64,000 nucleotides of DNA from NCBI GenBank assembly GCA_937872895.1, contig CALMUP010000009.1:1-64000 (forward strand), read 5' to 3'. A model generated the notes under the pieces. That model saw only the letters and a program-made list of their open reading frames with translations, ran no database searches and was not told where the DNA came from. Source of the DNA: an uncultured Verrucomicrobiota bacterium. GTDB lineage: Bacteria > Verrucomicrobiota > Kiritimatiellia > CAIVKH01. Below are positions 26,194 to 36,038 of this stretch, piece by piece. Numbering within the stretch: the first letter of the stretch is position 1; every line of letters begins with the position of its first letter. The translations under genes and the position numbers were made by a program.

Positions 26194-26223
26194 CCCGACA
26201 CCCGACACCCGAAACCCGAAACC
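26194..26223. repeat. Heptamer array (ACCCGAM), right partner in inverse orientation
   Basis: CCCGACA, CCCGACA, CCCGAAA and CCCGAAA-like units lie between the four-helix-bundle start and the OPT stop codon. With 25654-25684 it forms an inverted pair bracketing the four-helix-bundle gene. Confidence 0.82.
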
Positions 26224-26227
26224 AACC

Positions 26228-26251
26228 GTTGCCGTTCCTCAGAACGGCAAC
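26228..26251 (-). terminator. Perfect hairpin at the end of the OPT gene
   Basis: GTTGCCGTTC (26228-26237), CTCA loop and GAACGGCAAC (26242-26251) form a 10-bp perfect stem that spans the OPT stop codon. There is no T-run, so termination would be partial at best; it may be an mRNA-stabilising hairpin inside the operon. Confidence 0.45.
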
Positions 26252-28236
26252 GGTAACGCCGCCTTGCTCAGGAACGTGATGCCGACGCCGACCGTGGTGA
26301 CCAGGCCCATGCCGCAGGCGAAGCCGGCGCTGACCACCGGGATGTACTGGCGCCATTTCAGGCCCAGGCGTTTCTGGAAATAGTAGCGGCCGAGCAGGGC
26401 GCCGATGAACTGGGGGATGACCGAGTGGGGCATGGTCTGGCCGAGACCGCGGACCACGCCGTAGGTCAGCATGACCGGGGCGCCGACGATGCTCATGACC
26501 CAGAACAGCAGCACCCCGAAGACGGTGCCGATGCCGATGAACAGGGCGTTGAAGGCCTCCTCGAAGATCGAGAACTCGCCGAGGGTCGCGGTGAACATGA
26601 TGCAGGCGTTCTCGGCGTGGAGTTTCCACATCTCCTCGGCGAACGGATAGACCGCCGACGGGACCTCGTTCAGGCTCCAGATGAAGTTCATGAAGAAGAT
26701 CGAGCTGACCAGGATGATCGGGAACAGGGCGACCTGGGTCTTCCAGATGCTGGAGAATTTCGTTCCGGTCAGTTCGCACTGCTTGTAGAACACGCACATC
26801 TGGCCGTAGTTGGCGATCGGGATGGGGAGGAACCAGACGGCTACGCCCTGGTAGCCGGACATGATCAGGGTGGCCTCGCGGATGAACGGGACCTCGACGA
26901 CCTGGCCGACCATGCCCTCGAGGCGGGCGGTGACGTAGCTGATCAGCGGGGTGTAGACGAAGCCGAGGAAGAACAGCACGGCCATGACGCCGCGGTGCCA
27001 GTCGATCAGCCAGCCCGAGACGAGGATGTAGGTGATGGTCACGGCGAAGTACACCAGCACGACGAACCAGGTCTGGATGTCGCCGCGGCCCTTCGGCAGT
27101 TCATCGGCGAACGAGCCGGTCGAGGCGGCGCGGGCGGCGGCGTTGGCGCGGTGGCCGCGCACGCTGCGGATCACCTGGAGGATGCCGCCGAGGGCGACGG
27201 CGAGGGCGATGCCGATCTGGAAGCTGAAGTAGAAATCGATGTTGTTCTTGTACAGGGTGGTTATGGTCGAGTCGCCGACCGTCCAGGACTGCAGGATGCC
27301 GCCGGCCTGAAGCAGCGGGTTCATGACAAAGGTGGCGATCAGGCCGATGAAGCTGCCGACCATGGCGAAGTAGGGCAGGACCATGCCGAAGATCAGGTTG
27401 CCGAGATCCCACGACATTCCGGTGGCGACGGCGCGCATGAAGCTCAGTTCGCCGGTCTGCGGGGTGAAATCGGAGAACGGGATCGGGAAGATCTGGATCG
27501 GGCTGCCGGTCAGCGCGCCGCTCAGGGTGGGCAGCAGCAGGTAGAGCAGGCCGAAGCCGAGGCCGATCGCGCCGCCGATGGAGAAGACGCGCCAGCGCCA
27601 TTTGTCCTCGGCGTTCCTGATGGATTTCTCGTCGGCATCCTCGGCGAGGGCCATGATGCCCTGGGCGCCGATCGGGGCCATCGGGAACGGGAGTTTCTCG
27701 ACATCGCTGGCCACGCGGAACAGGCCATAGCCTAGGACCATGCTGGCGAGCTGGCCGAAGAAGGTGCCGAAGATGACCATGCCGATGACCGGCAGCCAGT
27801 CCACATGAAAGAAGGTGCGGGCGGCGTAGGATTCCGAGCCGGGGGGCGGGGCGAACCAGGCGGGGAGCTGGTCGGCGATGCCGTTGGCGATGGCGGCGTC
27901 GCTGCGGATGAAGAACTGGTTCCAGAGCAGGCCGTTGAACGGCATGCCCATGGCCGCGCCGGCCATGAAGAAGAGCACGAAGATCTCCGGTTTCTTCAGG
28001 GTTTTCTGGGCGCGCTTGGCGACTTCGATGAATAGGATCACCGTCACCCACTGGGAGGCCGAGCCGATGCTGTCGATGCCGGCGAGCAGGCCCATGTAGA
28101 TCGCGCCGGGCACCATCAGCAGGGCGATGAAGATCGCGCCGAGCAGGGAGGTCCAGTTGAACCCGTCCTCGAACGAGGAGGGAACTTCCATCACCTGCCG
28201 GAATTCCTCTAACTCTTTGTCAATTTTTTGACTCAT
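26239..28236 (-). CDS. OPT-family oligopeptide/metal-chelate transporter-like protein
   Basis: 665 residues from ATG 28236 (AAGAGG upstream); the longer frame to the left is not needed. About 14-16 membrane helices. N-terminal SFEDGFNWTSLLGAIFIALL, then PEIFVLFFMAGAAMGMPFNG and, late, GVVRGLGQTMPHSVIPQFIG with GRYYFQKRLGLKWRQYIP, consistent with OPT-type secondary transporters. Known OPT members import oligopeptides, siderophores or metal-nicotianamine with protons. The substrate here is unknown. It lies between the fused FtsX protein and the four-helix-bundle gene in the minus-strand transport cluster. Confidence 0.78.
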   Translation of the reverse strand: MSQKIDKELEEFRQVMEVPSSFEDGFNWTSLLGAIFIALLMVPGAIYMGLLAGIDSIGSASQWVTVILFIEVAKRAQKTLKKPEIFVLFFMAGAAMGMPFNGLLWNQFFIRSDAAIANGIADQLPAWFAPPPGSESYAARTFFHVDWLPVIGMVIFGTFFGQLASMVLGYGLFRVASDVEKLPFPMAPIGAQGIMALAEDADEKSIRNAEDKWRWRVFSIGGAIGLGFGLLYLLLPTLSGALTGSPIQIFPIPFSDFTPQTGELSFMRAVATGMSWDLGNLIFGMVLPYFAMVGSFIGLIATFVMNPLLQAGGILQSWTVGDSTITTLYKNNIDFYFSFQIGIALAVALGGILQVIRSVRGHRANAAARAASTGSFADELPKGRGDIQTWFVVLVYFAVTITYILVSGWLIDWHRGVMAVLFFLGFVYTPLISYVTARLEGMVGQVVEVPFIREATLIMSGYQGVAVWFLPIPIANYGQMCVFYKQCELTGTKFSSIWKTQVALFPIILVSSIFFMNFIWSLNEVPSAVYPFAEEMWKLHAENACIMFTATLGEFSIFEEAFNALFIGIGTVFGVLLFWVMSIVGAPVMLTYGVVRGLGQTMPHSVIPQFIGALLGRYYFQKRLGLKWRQYIPVVSAGFACGMGLVTTVGVGITFLSKAALPLPF

Positions 28237-28255
28237 GCCTCTTGCTTCCACATGG

Positions 28256-28306
28256 TGGAGCCGCGACGTCCTCGTCGCGGTCCGGGGCGAAGGCGCCCCG
28301 GCTCCA
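28256..28306. repeat. Three-way-junction hairpin element in the OPT-permease gap
   Basis: Outer arms TGGAG (28256-28260) and CTCCA (28302-28306) enclose two perfect 8-bp hairpins with 4-nt loops: CCGCGACG-TCCT-CGTCGCGG (28261-28280) and CCGGGGCG-AAGG-CGCCCCGG (28282-28301). It is too small and lacks the features of a tRNA. Partial copies at 5911-5935 and possibly 2804-2842 suggest a dispersed family. Confidence 0.8.
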
Positions 28307-28313
28307 TTTTCCA

Positions 28314-31300
28314 TTACCCGTTCATCGTCTTCATCGCGGCCAGCGTTTCCTGACGGTACATCTCCATCGTCTCGCGGGGCAGCGATCGCCACAACAAAAA
28401 TTGGGTGCGCAGGTCGTTGAACAGGGCCTTGTTCAGCCGGACCCAGTCCTTGGGCTGGCCGGACTTGCGGACGAGGCGGATCTTCACCTCGTCGATGCCC
28501 TTGATCTCGCTGGGGGCGCTGCGCAACTCGAACTGCTGGGTTACGCCGAGGTCGAACGGGGCGAGGGCGAGGTGGGCGGAGAGGCCGAGGCTGCGGTCCT
28601 CGTAGGTCAGCAGTTTCGCGTCCCTGGCCATGAAGGCCCCGAGGCCGGTGTCGCTGAAATTGTTGAAGTGCTCCTTCAGGAAGCTGACCACGCCGGTCAG
28701 GTCGTATTCGGACACGGTGAACGGGAACACGATGTCGTACACATCATCCTTCGGGGCGGGCGGGCGCCACGAGCGCAGCAGGCCGGGGTTGGCGCTGCGC
28801 GAGGCCTTGATCGCCGGGAAGATCGCGGAGACGAGCACGGTGGCCATGACGATCAGGATGGTCACGATCGCGTTGGTGGAGGAGTAGTTCATCTCCGGGA
28901 CCTGGAGCAGGCCGTAGGAGGCGAGCACGGTGAGGACCTTCATCGTGCCCTGGGCGATCAGGTAGCCGCCCATGCCGCCGATGACCGAGTACACGAGGGC
29001 TTCGGCGAAGAACAGGCTGGCCACGTGGGGCGGGGCGAGGCCGAGGGCGCTGAAGGTGTAGATCTCCTTCTCGCGGTCGGCGACGGAGCCGAGCATGGTG
29101 CCGAAGATCACCAGGCCGCCGAGCAGGATGGGGAAGAGCAGGTCGCCGACGCCGCTGGCCGCGACCACGGTGCCCTGGATGTGGCGGTACACGCCGTCGG
29201 CGCGGGGGGCGAGCACGGGGCGCTTGTCGAGCATGCGGGCGAGGTCCTCGGCGATCAGTCCCGCCTGTTCGGCATCGCGGGTGTAGAAGGTCACCACGGT
29301 CGGTTTGCCGCCGGCCTTGAGGGTGTTCCGCGCGCCGGTGATGACCACGGAATCGGTGGGGAGGTTGGCCCAGGTACCCTGTTCGGTGAGGAGGTCCTCG
29401 GGGGACTGCTCGGTGGCGGCCTGGGTGCCCTGCATCTGGGCGTAGTCGACGGGGATGATGCTCGAGGAGTCCATGTCGCGCATCGCGGCGAAGGCCGAGG
29501 CGTTCACCAGCGGGCCGACGGTCAGGCGCTGGCCCTTCACGAGCACGGTGGCGCCGGGCTGGATCTTCAGCAACTCGGCGACGGCCTCGGTCATGAACAC
29601 GTGGGTGTCGATCAGGGCGGGATCATCGATGCCGAGCAGTTTCATGAAGTCGGCGCGGTAGGCCAGTTCCTCGGGCGGGATGCCGAGCATGCCCTTCACG
29701 GTCACGGGGTTCGAGCCGTCCTCGTGGGCGGCCACGAAATCGGGGTCGCCCTGGAATTCCGGGCAGAGCCAGTAGCGGACGGTGATGGAGGCGTCGTTGT
29801 TCCAGCGGCCCTTCAGGATCTCGACGAACTCGGGATTGTAGGTGCCCCAGTTCGGGCTGTGGAGGAGCACGCCGGTGTAGCCGGGGGAGGGGGAGGAGAA
29901 GAAGCGGATGATGCCGCGCTGGGTGTCGAACGAGGCGAAGCAGAGGATGGTGAAGGTGAGCAGGCAGATGGTGATCGCGGTCAGCGCGGTGCGCAGCGGG
30001 CGGCGGCGCATGGTCGAGATGCCCATGCTCATCGCGGCCATGATGGTGTTGAAGCGGGAGATGTCGGAGGCGTGCACGGTCGAGGTCATGCCCTGCATGG
30101 CCTTCAGCTCGACCTCGAACTTCTGCATGATGATGAAGATGACGAGGCCGGAGAGGGAGACGACGGCGAAGCCGAGGAAGATGATGATCGGGGTCTGGGC
30201 GATGGCGAAGGCGGGGTGCGAGACGTAGAGCAGGATGAAGGTGGCGATGAAGAAGGCCACGAACCAGGAGACCTGCTTGTAGATCAGGCTGGAGCCGATG
30301 AGCAGGCGCTCGAGGGCGAAGGCGAAGGGGATGCAGAGGGCGAGGAGGACGAGCACGGCGGTGACGAGGTCGTCCATGCTGGCGCGGATCATCTCGTAGA
30401 TCGGCATGGAGGCGAGCAGGCCGGAGGCGGCGAGGGCTTCGGCGCGCACCGGTTCGGCGGTCGCGTCCGATTCGTCGAGGAGGTCGCGCACGCGGCCGTG
30501 CAGTTCCTCGAGCGACGAGTTCAGGATGTCCTTGGCGCGGAGCAGGGCGAGGCGGGATTCGTTCAGGCGCCAGAGGTCCCACGCGCCCAGCGACGCGGTG
30601 GGGATGGTCAGCCAGTTCGAGTCGATCGGGAGTCCGCTGCCGAGGGAGTCGCGCCAGTCAGCGCTGCCGGCGACCTTGCGGTTGTCGAGGGCGATGGCGG
30701 AATTGATCTCGAACAGCTTCACCGCATCGACCTTCCGTTCGGCGTAGATCACGGCGAGGCCGTCGGTGGTTTCGGCGTAGGCGCGTTCGGAGGTGTTGGC
30801 GGAGAGGCGGCCGTTGCCGAGGGCGTCGAGGAACACGGTGGCGTTGGGCCAGAGGCGCGGCGGCAGCATCATGGCGGCGCCGCGGACGCGGATCATGTTC
30901 AGGCGGGTCTTGATGGTCTCGCGCGACTTGAGGTCGGAGACCTGGAGCACGCGGCCGTCGGCATCGAACTGGGCGGCGAAGCCGCGGGGCACCGGCGTCG
31001 AGTCGTCGCGGGGCAGCGCGCCGATGGCGTAGCTGCCGTTCTGGTCGGACATGATGACATCGAACTGCTCGTAGCCGGGGGCCTTCACCGGGTTGGCATA
31101 GGGCCAGAACGACTGGTTCCACGGGGCGTTGCGGGTCACCTGGATGACCACGCCGGGCAGGCGCTGGTTGGGGATCGAGCTGCCGCTGTGGCGGCCCATG
31201 ACGAGGGCGCCGGCGGATTCGACGCCGCGGAAGCGGGGGTTGATGAACTGGTAGTCGGTGGCGATGACGCGGCGCAGGGAAAGGCCGCGCTGGTCGGCGA

Positions 31301-33143
31301 CGGCCTCGACCTCGGCGAATTCGGCCTGCTGGTTGCCGACCGCGGTGAGCATGCGGGCAATCTCGTCGATCTTGCCGGCGATGACTTCGGTGTTGATCCG
31401 GTCGAGGGTGTCGGACGGGGTGCCTTCGCGGGACATCGTCTCGTGCATCGTGCCGAGCACGACGTTGTAGATGCCGAAACGACCGGCGACATCGCCGCTG
31501 TGGACGAGGGCGGGAGCGGCCCAGAGCAGGCGGGGCTGGCTGAGCGAACCATCGACCGAGGCGACTTCGAAGCGGGTAATCGGGGCGGGGGTCCTGGACA
31601 GGGTGGTGTAGGCGCGGAGGAAACTCTGCTGGACGCGGCCGTAGAGGCCGGGTTGGTCGTAGAGGGTGGAGCGGATTTCCGAGTCGCCGCCGATGATCAC
31701 GCCCCAGCGTTCGGTGGCATCGCCGAGGATCAGGGAGGTGTGCAGGGCGATCCAGCGGTTGGTGAGCAGATTGGCCACGCGGGCCGAGGATTGCAGCATG
31801 GCTTCCTCGCGGCCGAGTTCGGCGATGCGGGCGGCGAGTTCGGCGGAGACCTTGGTGATCACCAAGTCCATCTTTTCACGCCGTGCCTCGAGCAGGGCGA
31901 GACCGTCGGTGTTCGGCCGGTTCAGGCCGCGGCGGACCTGGTTCCAATCGTCGAATTCGGCCTCATCGGCGGCGATGCGGGCGGTGAGCGATTCGATCCG
32001 CGATTCGTCGACCGGGTCGGATTTTCTGGCCTGATTCAGGTTCTGGCGATGCTCGATCAGGTCGCCGCGCTTCTCGAGCGCCTGGTCGCGCGCCTGGTCG
32101 GCGAGACGGCGGAGCAGTTGCTGGCCGGTGCTGCCGGTCAGGTTGGCGACGGGATCGGGTTGGCCGATCATCCCGGCCATGGCCTGGAGGAAGGTGGCTT
32201 CGTCGCGATTCGATCGCAAGCGGGCGGTGACGCTGGCTTCGGGATCGCGTTGCTCGAGGGCCCAGTAGAAGGCGACGGTGCCGGCATGGGAGCGGGCCTG
32301 GTTATCGGCGAAGAGCAGCAGGACATCGCGGCGCGGGCGGTTCTCCTTGAGGATCTCGGCGAGGCGGAGCAGGCCGGCGACGTTGACGGCCTGGCGGGCG
32401 GCCGGGCTTCGTTCGGGAATGTCGCCGAATGAATCGAGCGGGGCGGCGAGCACGATCACTTCGGGGCGGCCGAGCTCGAAGGTCGGGTTGGTGCCCTTGA
32501 GGAAGCCGATGACGTTGCGGCCGGTGGCGCGGTTCCAGACGATGCGGCTGTGCAGGGTGCCGCGGCCGGTCAGGGCGGTGCGGTCGCCGTCGAAGAAATA
32601 GCGGGGCAGGTTGCCGTTGGCGCGGGCGTAGTGGTGGTTGCGGGCATCGGCCGGGCCGTTGTTCACGAAGATCACGGCCTTGGCGCCGAGGCGGAAGGCC
32701 TTGAGCCATTGCATGCCGGCGTTGTAGTCCATGACCACGATGCGCTCGCGGATGGCGAGGGCGTTCAACCGCTCGTCGCTGCCGTCGCCGGCGTCGACGA
32801 GTTCGCCGGTGAGGCCTTCGGGCGGGGTTACCGGGGCGATGATGCCGTTCGGGCGGGCGGGGACGAGGGGCAGGGTGACGCCGCCGTCCAGCACGAGTTC
32901 GCACTGGAGGGTGGTGTGCTGGGTCATCGGGAACTCCTGCACGATGACGTCGTCAACGCCGATGGCGCGCAGGCGGGCGGCCACGTGGTCGGCGGCGGCC
33001 TGCAGTTCGGGGGTGCCGGCGAGGCGGTGCGGCGCGGCGGTCAGGGCCTGGGCATCGGCGAGGAGCTGGTCGGCGCGGGCGGGGGAGATCGAGATGTTCA
33101 ACGCAAAGGCGGAAAGGGAAACGGAAGCCGCAACGTTCAACAT
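28314..33143 (-). CDS. FtsX-type ABC permease fused to a degenerate M28-peptidase-like domain
   Basis: 1609 residues from ATG 33143; an in-frame ATG at 33242, 11 bp after the ATPase stop codon, would add 33 residues. The signal-like start (MLNVAASVSLSAFALNIS then SPARA) partly derives from the heptamer array at 33131. Residues ~20-320 resemble an M28 aminopeptidase with PA domain (HRLAGTPELQAAADHVAARL at the start). The metal sites look lost: AAPLDSFGD where HxD is expected and AARQAVNVAG where the DN-containing motif is expected. A long extracytoplasmic part follows, then about ten membrane helices including two FtsX-like blocks (SMGISTMRRRPLRTALTAIT; DREKEIYTFSALGLAPPHVA). Partner ATPase is probably 33254, directly upstream. 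Substrate unknown. Confidence 0.82.
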   Translation of the reverse strand: MLNVAASVSLSAFALNISISPARADQLLADAQALTAAPHRLAGTPELQAAADHVAARLRAIGVDDVIVQEFPMTQHTTLQCELVLDGGVTLPLVPARPNGIIAPVTPPEGLTGELVDAGDGSDERLNALAIRERIVVMDYNAGMQWLKAFRLGAKAVIFVNNGPADARNHHYARANGNLPRYFFDGDRTALTGRGTLHSRIVWNRATGRNVIGFLKGTNPTFELGRPEVIVLAAPLDSFGDIPERSPAARQAVNVAGLLRLAEILKENRPRRDVLLLFADNQARSHAGTVAFYWALEQRDPEASVTARLRSNRDEATFLQAMAGMIGQPDPVANLTGSTGQQLLRRLADQARDQALEKRGDLIEHRQNLNQARKSDPVDESRIESLTARIAADEAEFDDWNQVRRGLNRPNTDGLALLEARREKMDLVITKVSAELAARIAELGREEAMLQSSARVANLLTNRWIALHTSLILGDATERWGVIIGGDSEIRSTLYDQPGLYGRVQQSFLRAYTTLSRTPAPITRFEVASVDGSLSQPRLLWAAPALVHSGDVAGRFGIYNVVLGTMHETMSREGTPSDTLDRINTEVIAGKIDEIARMLTAVGNQQAEFAEVEAVADQRGLSLRRVIATDYQFINPRFRGVESAGALVMGRHSGSSIPNQRLPGVVIQVTRNAPWNQSFWPYANPVKAPGYEQFDVIMSDQNGSYAIGALPRDDSTPVPRGFAAQFDADGRVLQVSDLKSRETIKTRLNMIRVRGAAMMLPPRLWPNATVFLDALGNGRLSANTSERAYAETTDGLAVIYAERKVDAVKLFEINSAIALDNRKVAGSADWRDSLGSGLPIDSNWLTIPTASLGAWDLWRLNESRLALLRAKDILNSSLEELHGRVRDLLDESDATAEPVRAEALAASGLLASMPIYEMIRASMDDLVTAVLVLLALCIPFAFALERLLIGSSLIYKQVSWFVAFFIATFILLYVSHPAFAIAQTPIIIFLGFAVVSLSGLVIFIIMQKFEVELKAMQGMTSTVHASDISRFNTIMAAMSMGISTMRRRPLRTALTAITICLLTFTILCFASFDTQRGIIRFFSSPSPGYTGVLLHSPNWGTYNPEFVEILKGRWNNDASITVRYWLCPEFQGDPDFVAAHEDGSNPVTVKGMLGIPPEELAYRADFMKLLGIDDPALIDTHVFMTEAVAELLKIQPGATVLVKGQRLTVGPLVNASAFAAMRDMDSSSIIPVDYAQMQGTQAATEQSPEDLLTEQGTWANLPTDSVVITGARNTLKAGGKPTVVTFYTRDAEQAGLIAEDLARMLDKRPVLAPRADGVYRHIQGTVVAASGVGDLLFPILLGGLVIFGTMLGSVADREKEIYTFSALGLAPPHVASLFFAEALVYSVIGGMGGYLIAQGTMKVLTVLASYGLLQVPEMNYSSTNAIVTILIVMATVLVSAIFPAIKASRSANPGLLRSWRPPAPKDDVYDIVFPFTVSEYDLTGVVSFLKEHFNNFSDTGLGAFMARDAKLLTYEDRSLGLSAHLALAPFDLGVTQQFELRSAPSEIKGIDEVKIRLVRKSGQPKDWVRLNKALFNDLRTQFLLWRSLPRETMEMYRQETLAAMKTMNG

Positions 33144-33228
33144 CCAACGTCCAACACGCAACTTCCAGGGATGGATAGGCGACTGCGCGTTTCCTTTGCG
33201 CGTTGAATGTTGAACGTTGGACGTTGGA
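33131..33228. repeat. Inverted pair of heptamer arrays overlapping a gene start
   Basis: 33131-33165: CAACGTT, CAACATC, CAACGTC, CAACACG, CAACTTC. 33201-33228: CGTTGAA, TGTTGAA, CGTTGGA, CGTTGGA. GTTGGACGTTGGATGT in the right array is exactly complementary to the left. The 35-bp centre contains GCGCG..CGCGC-like short repeats. The pair sits inside the open 5' end of the permease-fusion gene. Confidence 0.85.
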
Positions 33229-33253
33229 TGTGGTGTCTTCATCGCGGTCTTCA

Positions 33254-34024
<771 letters not shown>

Positions 34025-34040
34025 GAAGAATGGTTGATGG

Positions 34041-34517
34041 TTAATGGGTGATGAGTGAAGAAGAATGGTTGATGATTGATGAGGCAACTTCGTACTGCGC
34101 CGTGTCCTCCCGGACTGCTCCGGGTTTTGACTTGCCGTGCATGCGCACTTTCCGCTCGATGCTGGCGATCAGTTTGGCCAGTTCTTCCAACGCGGCTTCA
34201 TACGGTTCAACCAATGCGTTGACCGTTGCCAAAGGCAAAGCCTCGACGTCGCTGCCGTATTTCAGATGGGTCATGGTTTCCCGCGCTTCCCGGCGGCATC
34301 GATAGAGGCATTGAATATACTCGGTGCTGTATTGCGAATAGAAACCCTCCGCCATGTTGGCTATCACCGATTCGGATGAACGAAGCGACTGAATCCGCAA
34401 CCAGGTAAAGTCCTTGGGAATGTCGCGGGTGAGCCGGGCAATCCGGATGGCTAATTCGTAAAGCCGAACATAGACCGGCATGTCTTCGACGCGCGTTATG
34501 GCATTCTTTGATTCCAT
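34041..34517 (-). CDS. Four-helix-bundle protein (23S rRNA intervening-sequence / Avd-like family), second gene
   Basis: 158 residues from ATG 34517 (AAGGGA four bases upstream). Core motif order matches the S23/IVP family: DMPVYVRLYELAIRIA, LRIQSLRSSESVIANMAEGF, YRCRREARETMTHLKYG and YEAALEELAKLIASIERKV. The variant RSSESVIANMAEG is the usual signature region. The C-terminal residues SSIINHSSSLITH come from heptamer units. It is only distantly similar to the protein at 25640, so the two are not a recent duplication. The same context recurs: bracketed by inverted heptamer arrays and directly upstream (16 bp) of a LolD-type ATPase gene. Confidence 0.87.
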   Translation of the reverse strand: MESKNAITRVEDMPVYVRLYELAIRIARLTRDIPKDFTWLRIQSLRSSESVIANMAEGFYSQYSTEYIQCLYRCRREARETMTHLKYGSDVEALPLATVNALVEPYEAALEELAKLIASIERKVRMHGKSKPGAVREDTAQYEVASSIINHSSSLITH

Positions 34518-34523
34518 GTTCCC

Positions 34524-34565
34524 TTCATCAACCATAAACCATCAACCATTAACCATTAACCATCT
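34524..34565. repeat. Heptamer array, ACCATNA type, inverse partner of 33994-34084
   Basis: TTCATCA, ACCATAA, ACCATCA, ACCATTA, ACCATTA, ACCATCT in register: the reverse complement of the GATGGTT family. It fills the gap between the FtsX permease gene and the four-helix-bundle gene. Confidence 0.87.
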
Positions 34566-34568
34566 GCC

Positions 34569-36038
34569 TCACTCGATCCGCATGGCCTCCATGGGGGCGA
34601 GGCGGGCGGCGCGCAGGGAGGGGTAGACGGCGGAGATGGCGGCGAGCAGCACGCCGATGACGATGGAGAGCAGGCTGGCCGAAACGAGGGCGGCGAGCGG
34701 GATCGATTCGAGGAGCAGGCCGCGGAAGAGGCCGAGCATGCGCAGCAGGGCGATGACCAGGCCCATGACGGTGCCGGCGATGCCGCCGACGAGGCCGAGG
34801 ATGGAGGCTTCGATCAGGAACACGGTCATGATGAAGCCGTCGAGGGCGCCGAGGCACTTGAGGGTGGCGATCTCGCGGAAGCGTTCGGTCACCGACATCA
34901 GCATGGCGTTGGCGATACCGACGGCGCAGACCAGCATCGAGACGAAGGCCAGCCAGGTCATGCGCTGGCCGATGCCCATCAGGCCGCCGCCGGTTTCCAT
35001 GGTGGCGCGTTCGGCCTGCTTGAGCAGTTGGGCGCGAGCGCGGCTGTCGGCGAGGGCGATGACATCGTCGGGCTGCCAGCCGGAGGCGGCGAAGCCCTTT
35101 TCGTTCATTACGCCGATGTACCAGGCGGCGTGTTCGCGGTCGCCGAGCAGCGACCAGAGGCGGGAGGGGGTGACGTCACCGGGCAGGATGTCGAGGCGGG
35201 CGGCGATGGCCTGGCGGATATCGGCCTGGTTCATCGCGGCTTCGATCAGGGCGGTGTCGGCGACGGCGCCGACCTTGGCGGACAGGTGTTCGGCCTCGGC
35301 GGGGGACAGGTTGAAGCCGGCGTCGCGGATGACCTCGCCGAAGGGGCCTTCGGCGGCGCGCAGGGACTGCATCAGGGTGCGGCCGTTGAGGTTGTCCTGC
35401 ACGGTGCGGATGGCGGCGGCCTGCCCCTCGCGAATCCGTTCGGTGTAGGCGCGCAGGACGGGCCAGTCATTGAGCCAGGCGTCGAAGGTGTCGGTTTCGG
35501 TGACGAAGCGGACTGTCTTCATTTCGGCCAGGCGGGCGAAGAAGGTCTCGCGGGTGGCGGGATCCTGCAGTCGGTCGAAGATCGCGGTCGATTCGGCGCT
35601 GCCGACCAGTACGCGGCGGCGGCCGTAGTTCAGGTCGTTGAAGAAGGTGAGGTAGGTGTCTGCGGCGGCGGCGAGTTCCTGAAGGCGGGCGAGTTCGGTG
35701 TCGTCTAGCTGGCCGAGGGTGCGGAGGTTCTCGAGCTCGGCCGGTTCACCGGCGCGGGCGGCGGAAGCGATGATCTCGGCGGTGGTGGGCGGGATGGAGA
35801 GGCGGGCGATCCAGCGGTCGACCAGCCGCATCTCGGCGATCTGGTCCTTGGCCGTGGCGGCCACGGTCATCTTGATCAGGCTTTCGGCGAGGATGTTCAT
35901 CAGGAACGCCATGGCCACGGTGATCACCGCCACGGTCACGAGGGCGCGGAACAGGCGGTACTTCACGCCGGAAAGGGCGATGCGCAGGGTCCGGGCGAAC
36001 CCGAGCAGCGGCTGGGGTTGGACGTCGATCGTCTTCAT
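34569..36038 (-). CDS. FtsX/MacB-type ABC transporter permease
   Basis: 489 residues. One N-terminal helix (FRALVTVAVITVAMAFLMNI), a ~300-residue extracytoplasmic region predicted largely helical, then three C-terminal helices with the FtsX-domain hallmark VTERFREIATLKCLGA and the C-terminal SLRAARLAPMEAMRIE. This four-helix topology is that of LolC/MacB-like permeases, which work mechanically on lipoproteins, peptides or lipids at the outer face of the inner membrane. Start ATG at 36038 overlaps the stop of the DUF6785-like gene (ATGA), so the two are translationally coupled. Confidence 0.9.
   Translation of the reverse strand: MKTIDVQPQPLLGFARTLRIALSGVKYRLFRALVTVAVITVAMAFLMNILAESLIKMTVAATAKDQIAEMRLVDRWIARLSIPPTTAEIIASAARAGEPAELENLRTLGQLDDTELARLQELAAAADTYLTFFNDLNYGRRRVLVGSAESTAIFDRLQDPATRETFFARLAEMKTVRFVTETDTFDAWLNDWPVLRAYTERIREGQAAAIRTVQDNLNGRTLMQSLRAAEGPFGEVIRDAGFNLSPAEAEHLSAKVGAVADTALIEAAMNQADIRQAIAARLDILPGDVTPSRLWSLLGDREHAAWYIGVMNEKGFAASGWQPDDVIALADSRARAQLLKQAERATMETGGGLMGIGQRMTWLAFVSMLVCAVGIANAMLMSVTERFREIATLKCLGALDGFIMTVFLIEASILGLVGGIAGTVMGLVIALLRMLGLFRGLLLESIPLAALVSASLLSIVIGVLLAAISAVYPSLRAARLAPMEAMRIE

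Noticed and set aside
28256-28306. tRNA-like gene
   Set aside because: Only 51 bases, with no anticodon arm, T-loop or CCA context.
28242-32432. 1396-residue plus-strand open frame opposite the permease fusion
   Set aside because: Gly/Asp/Val-rich shadow typical of GC-rich antisense frames; the minus-strand protein has clear domains.
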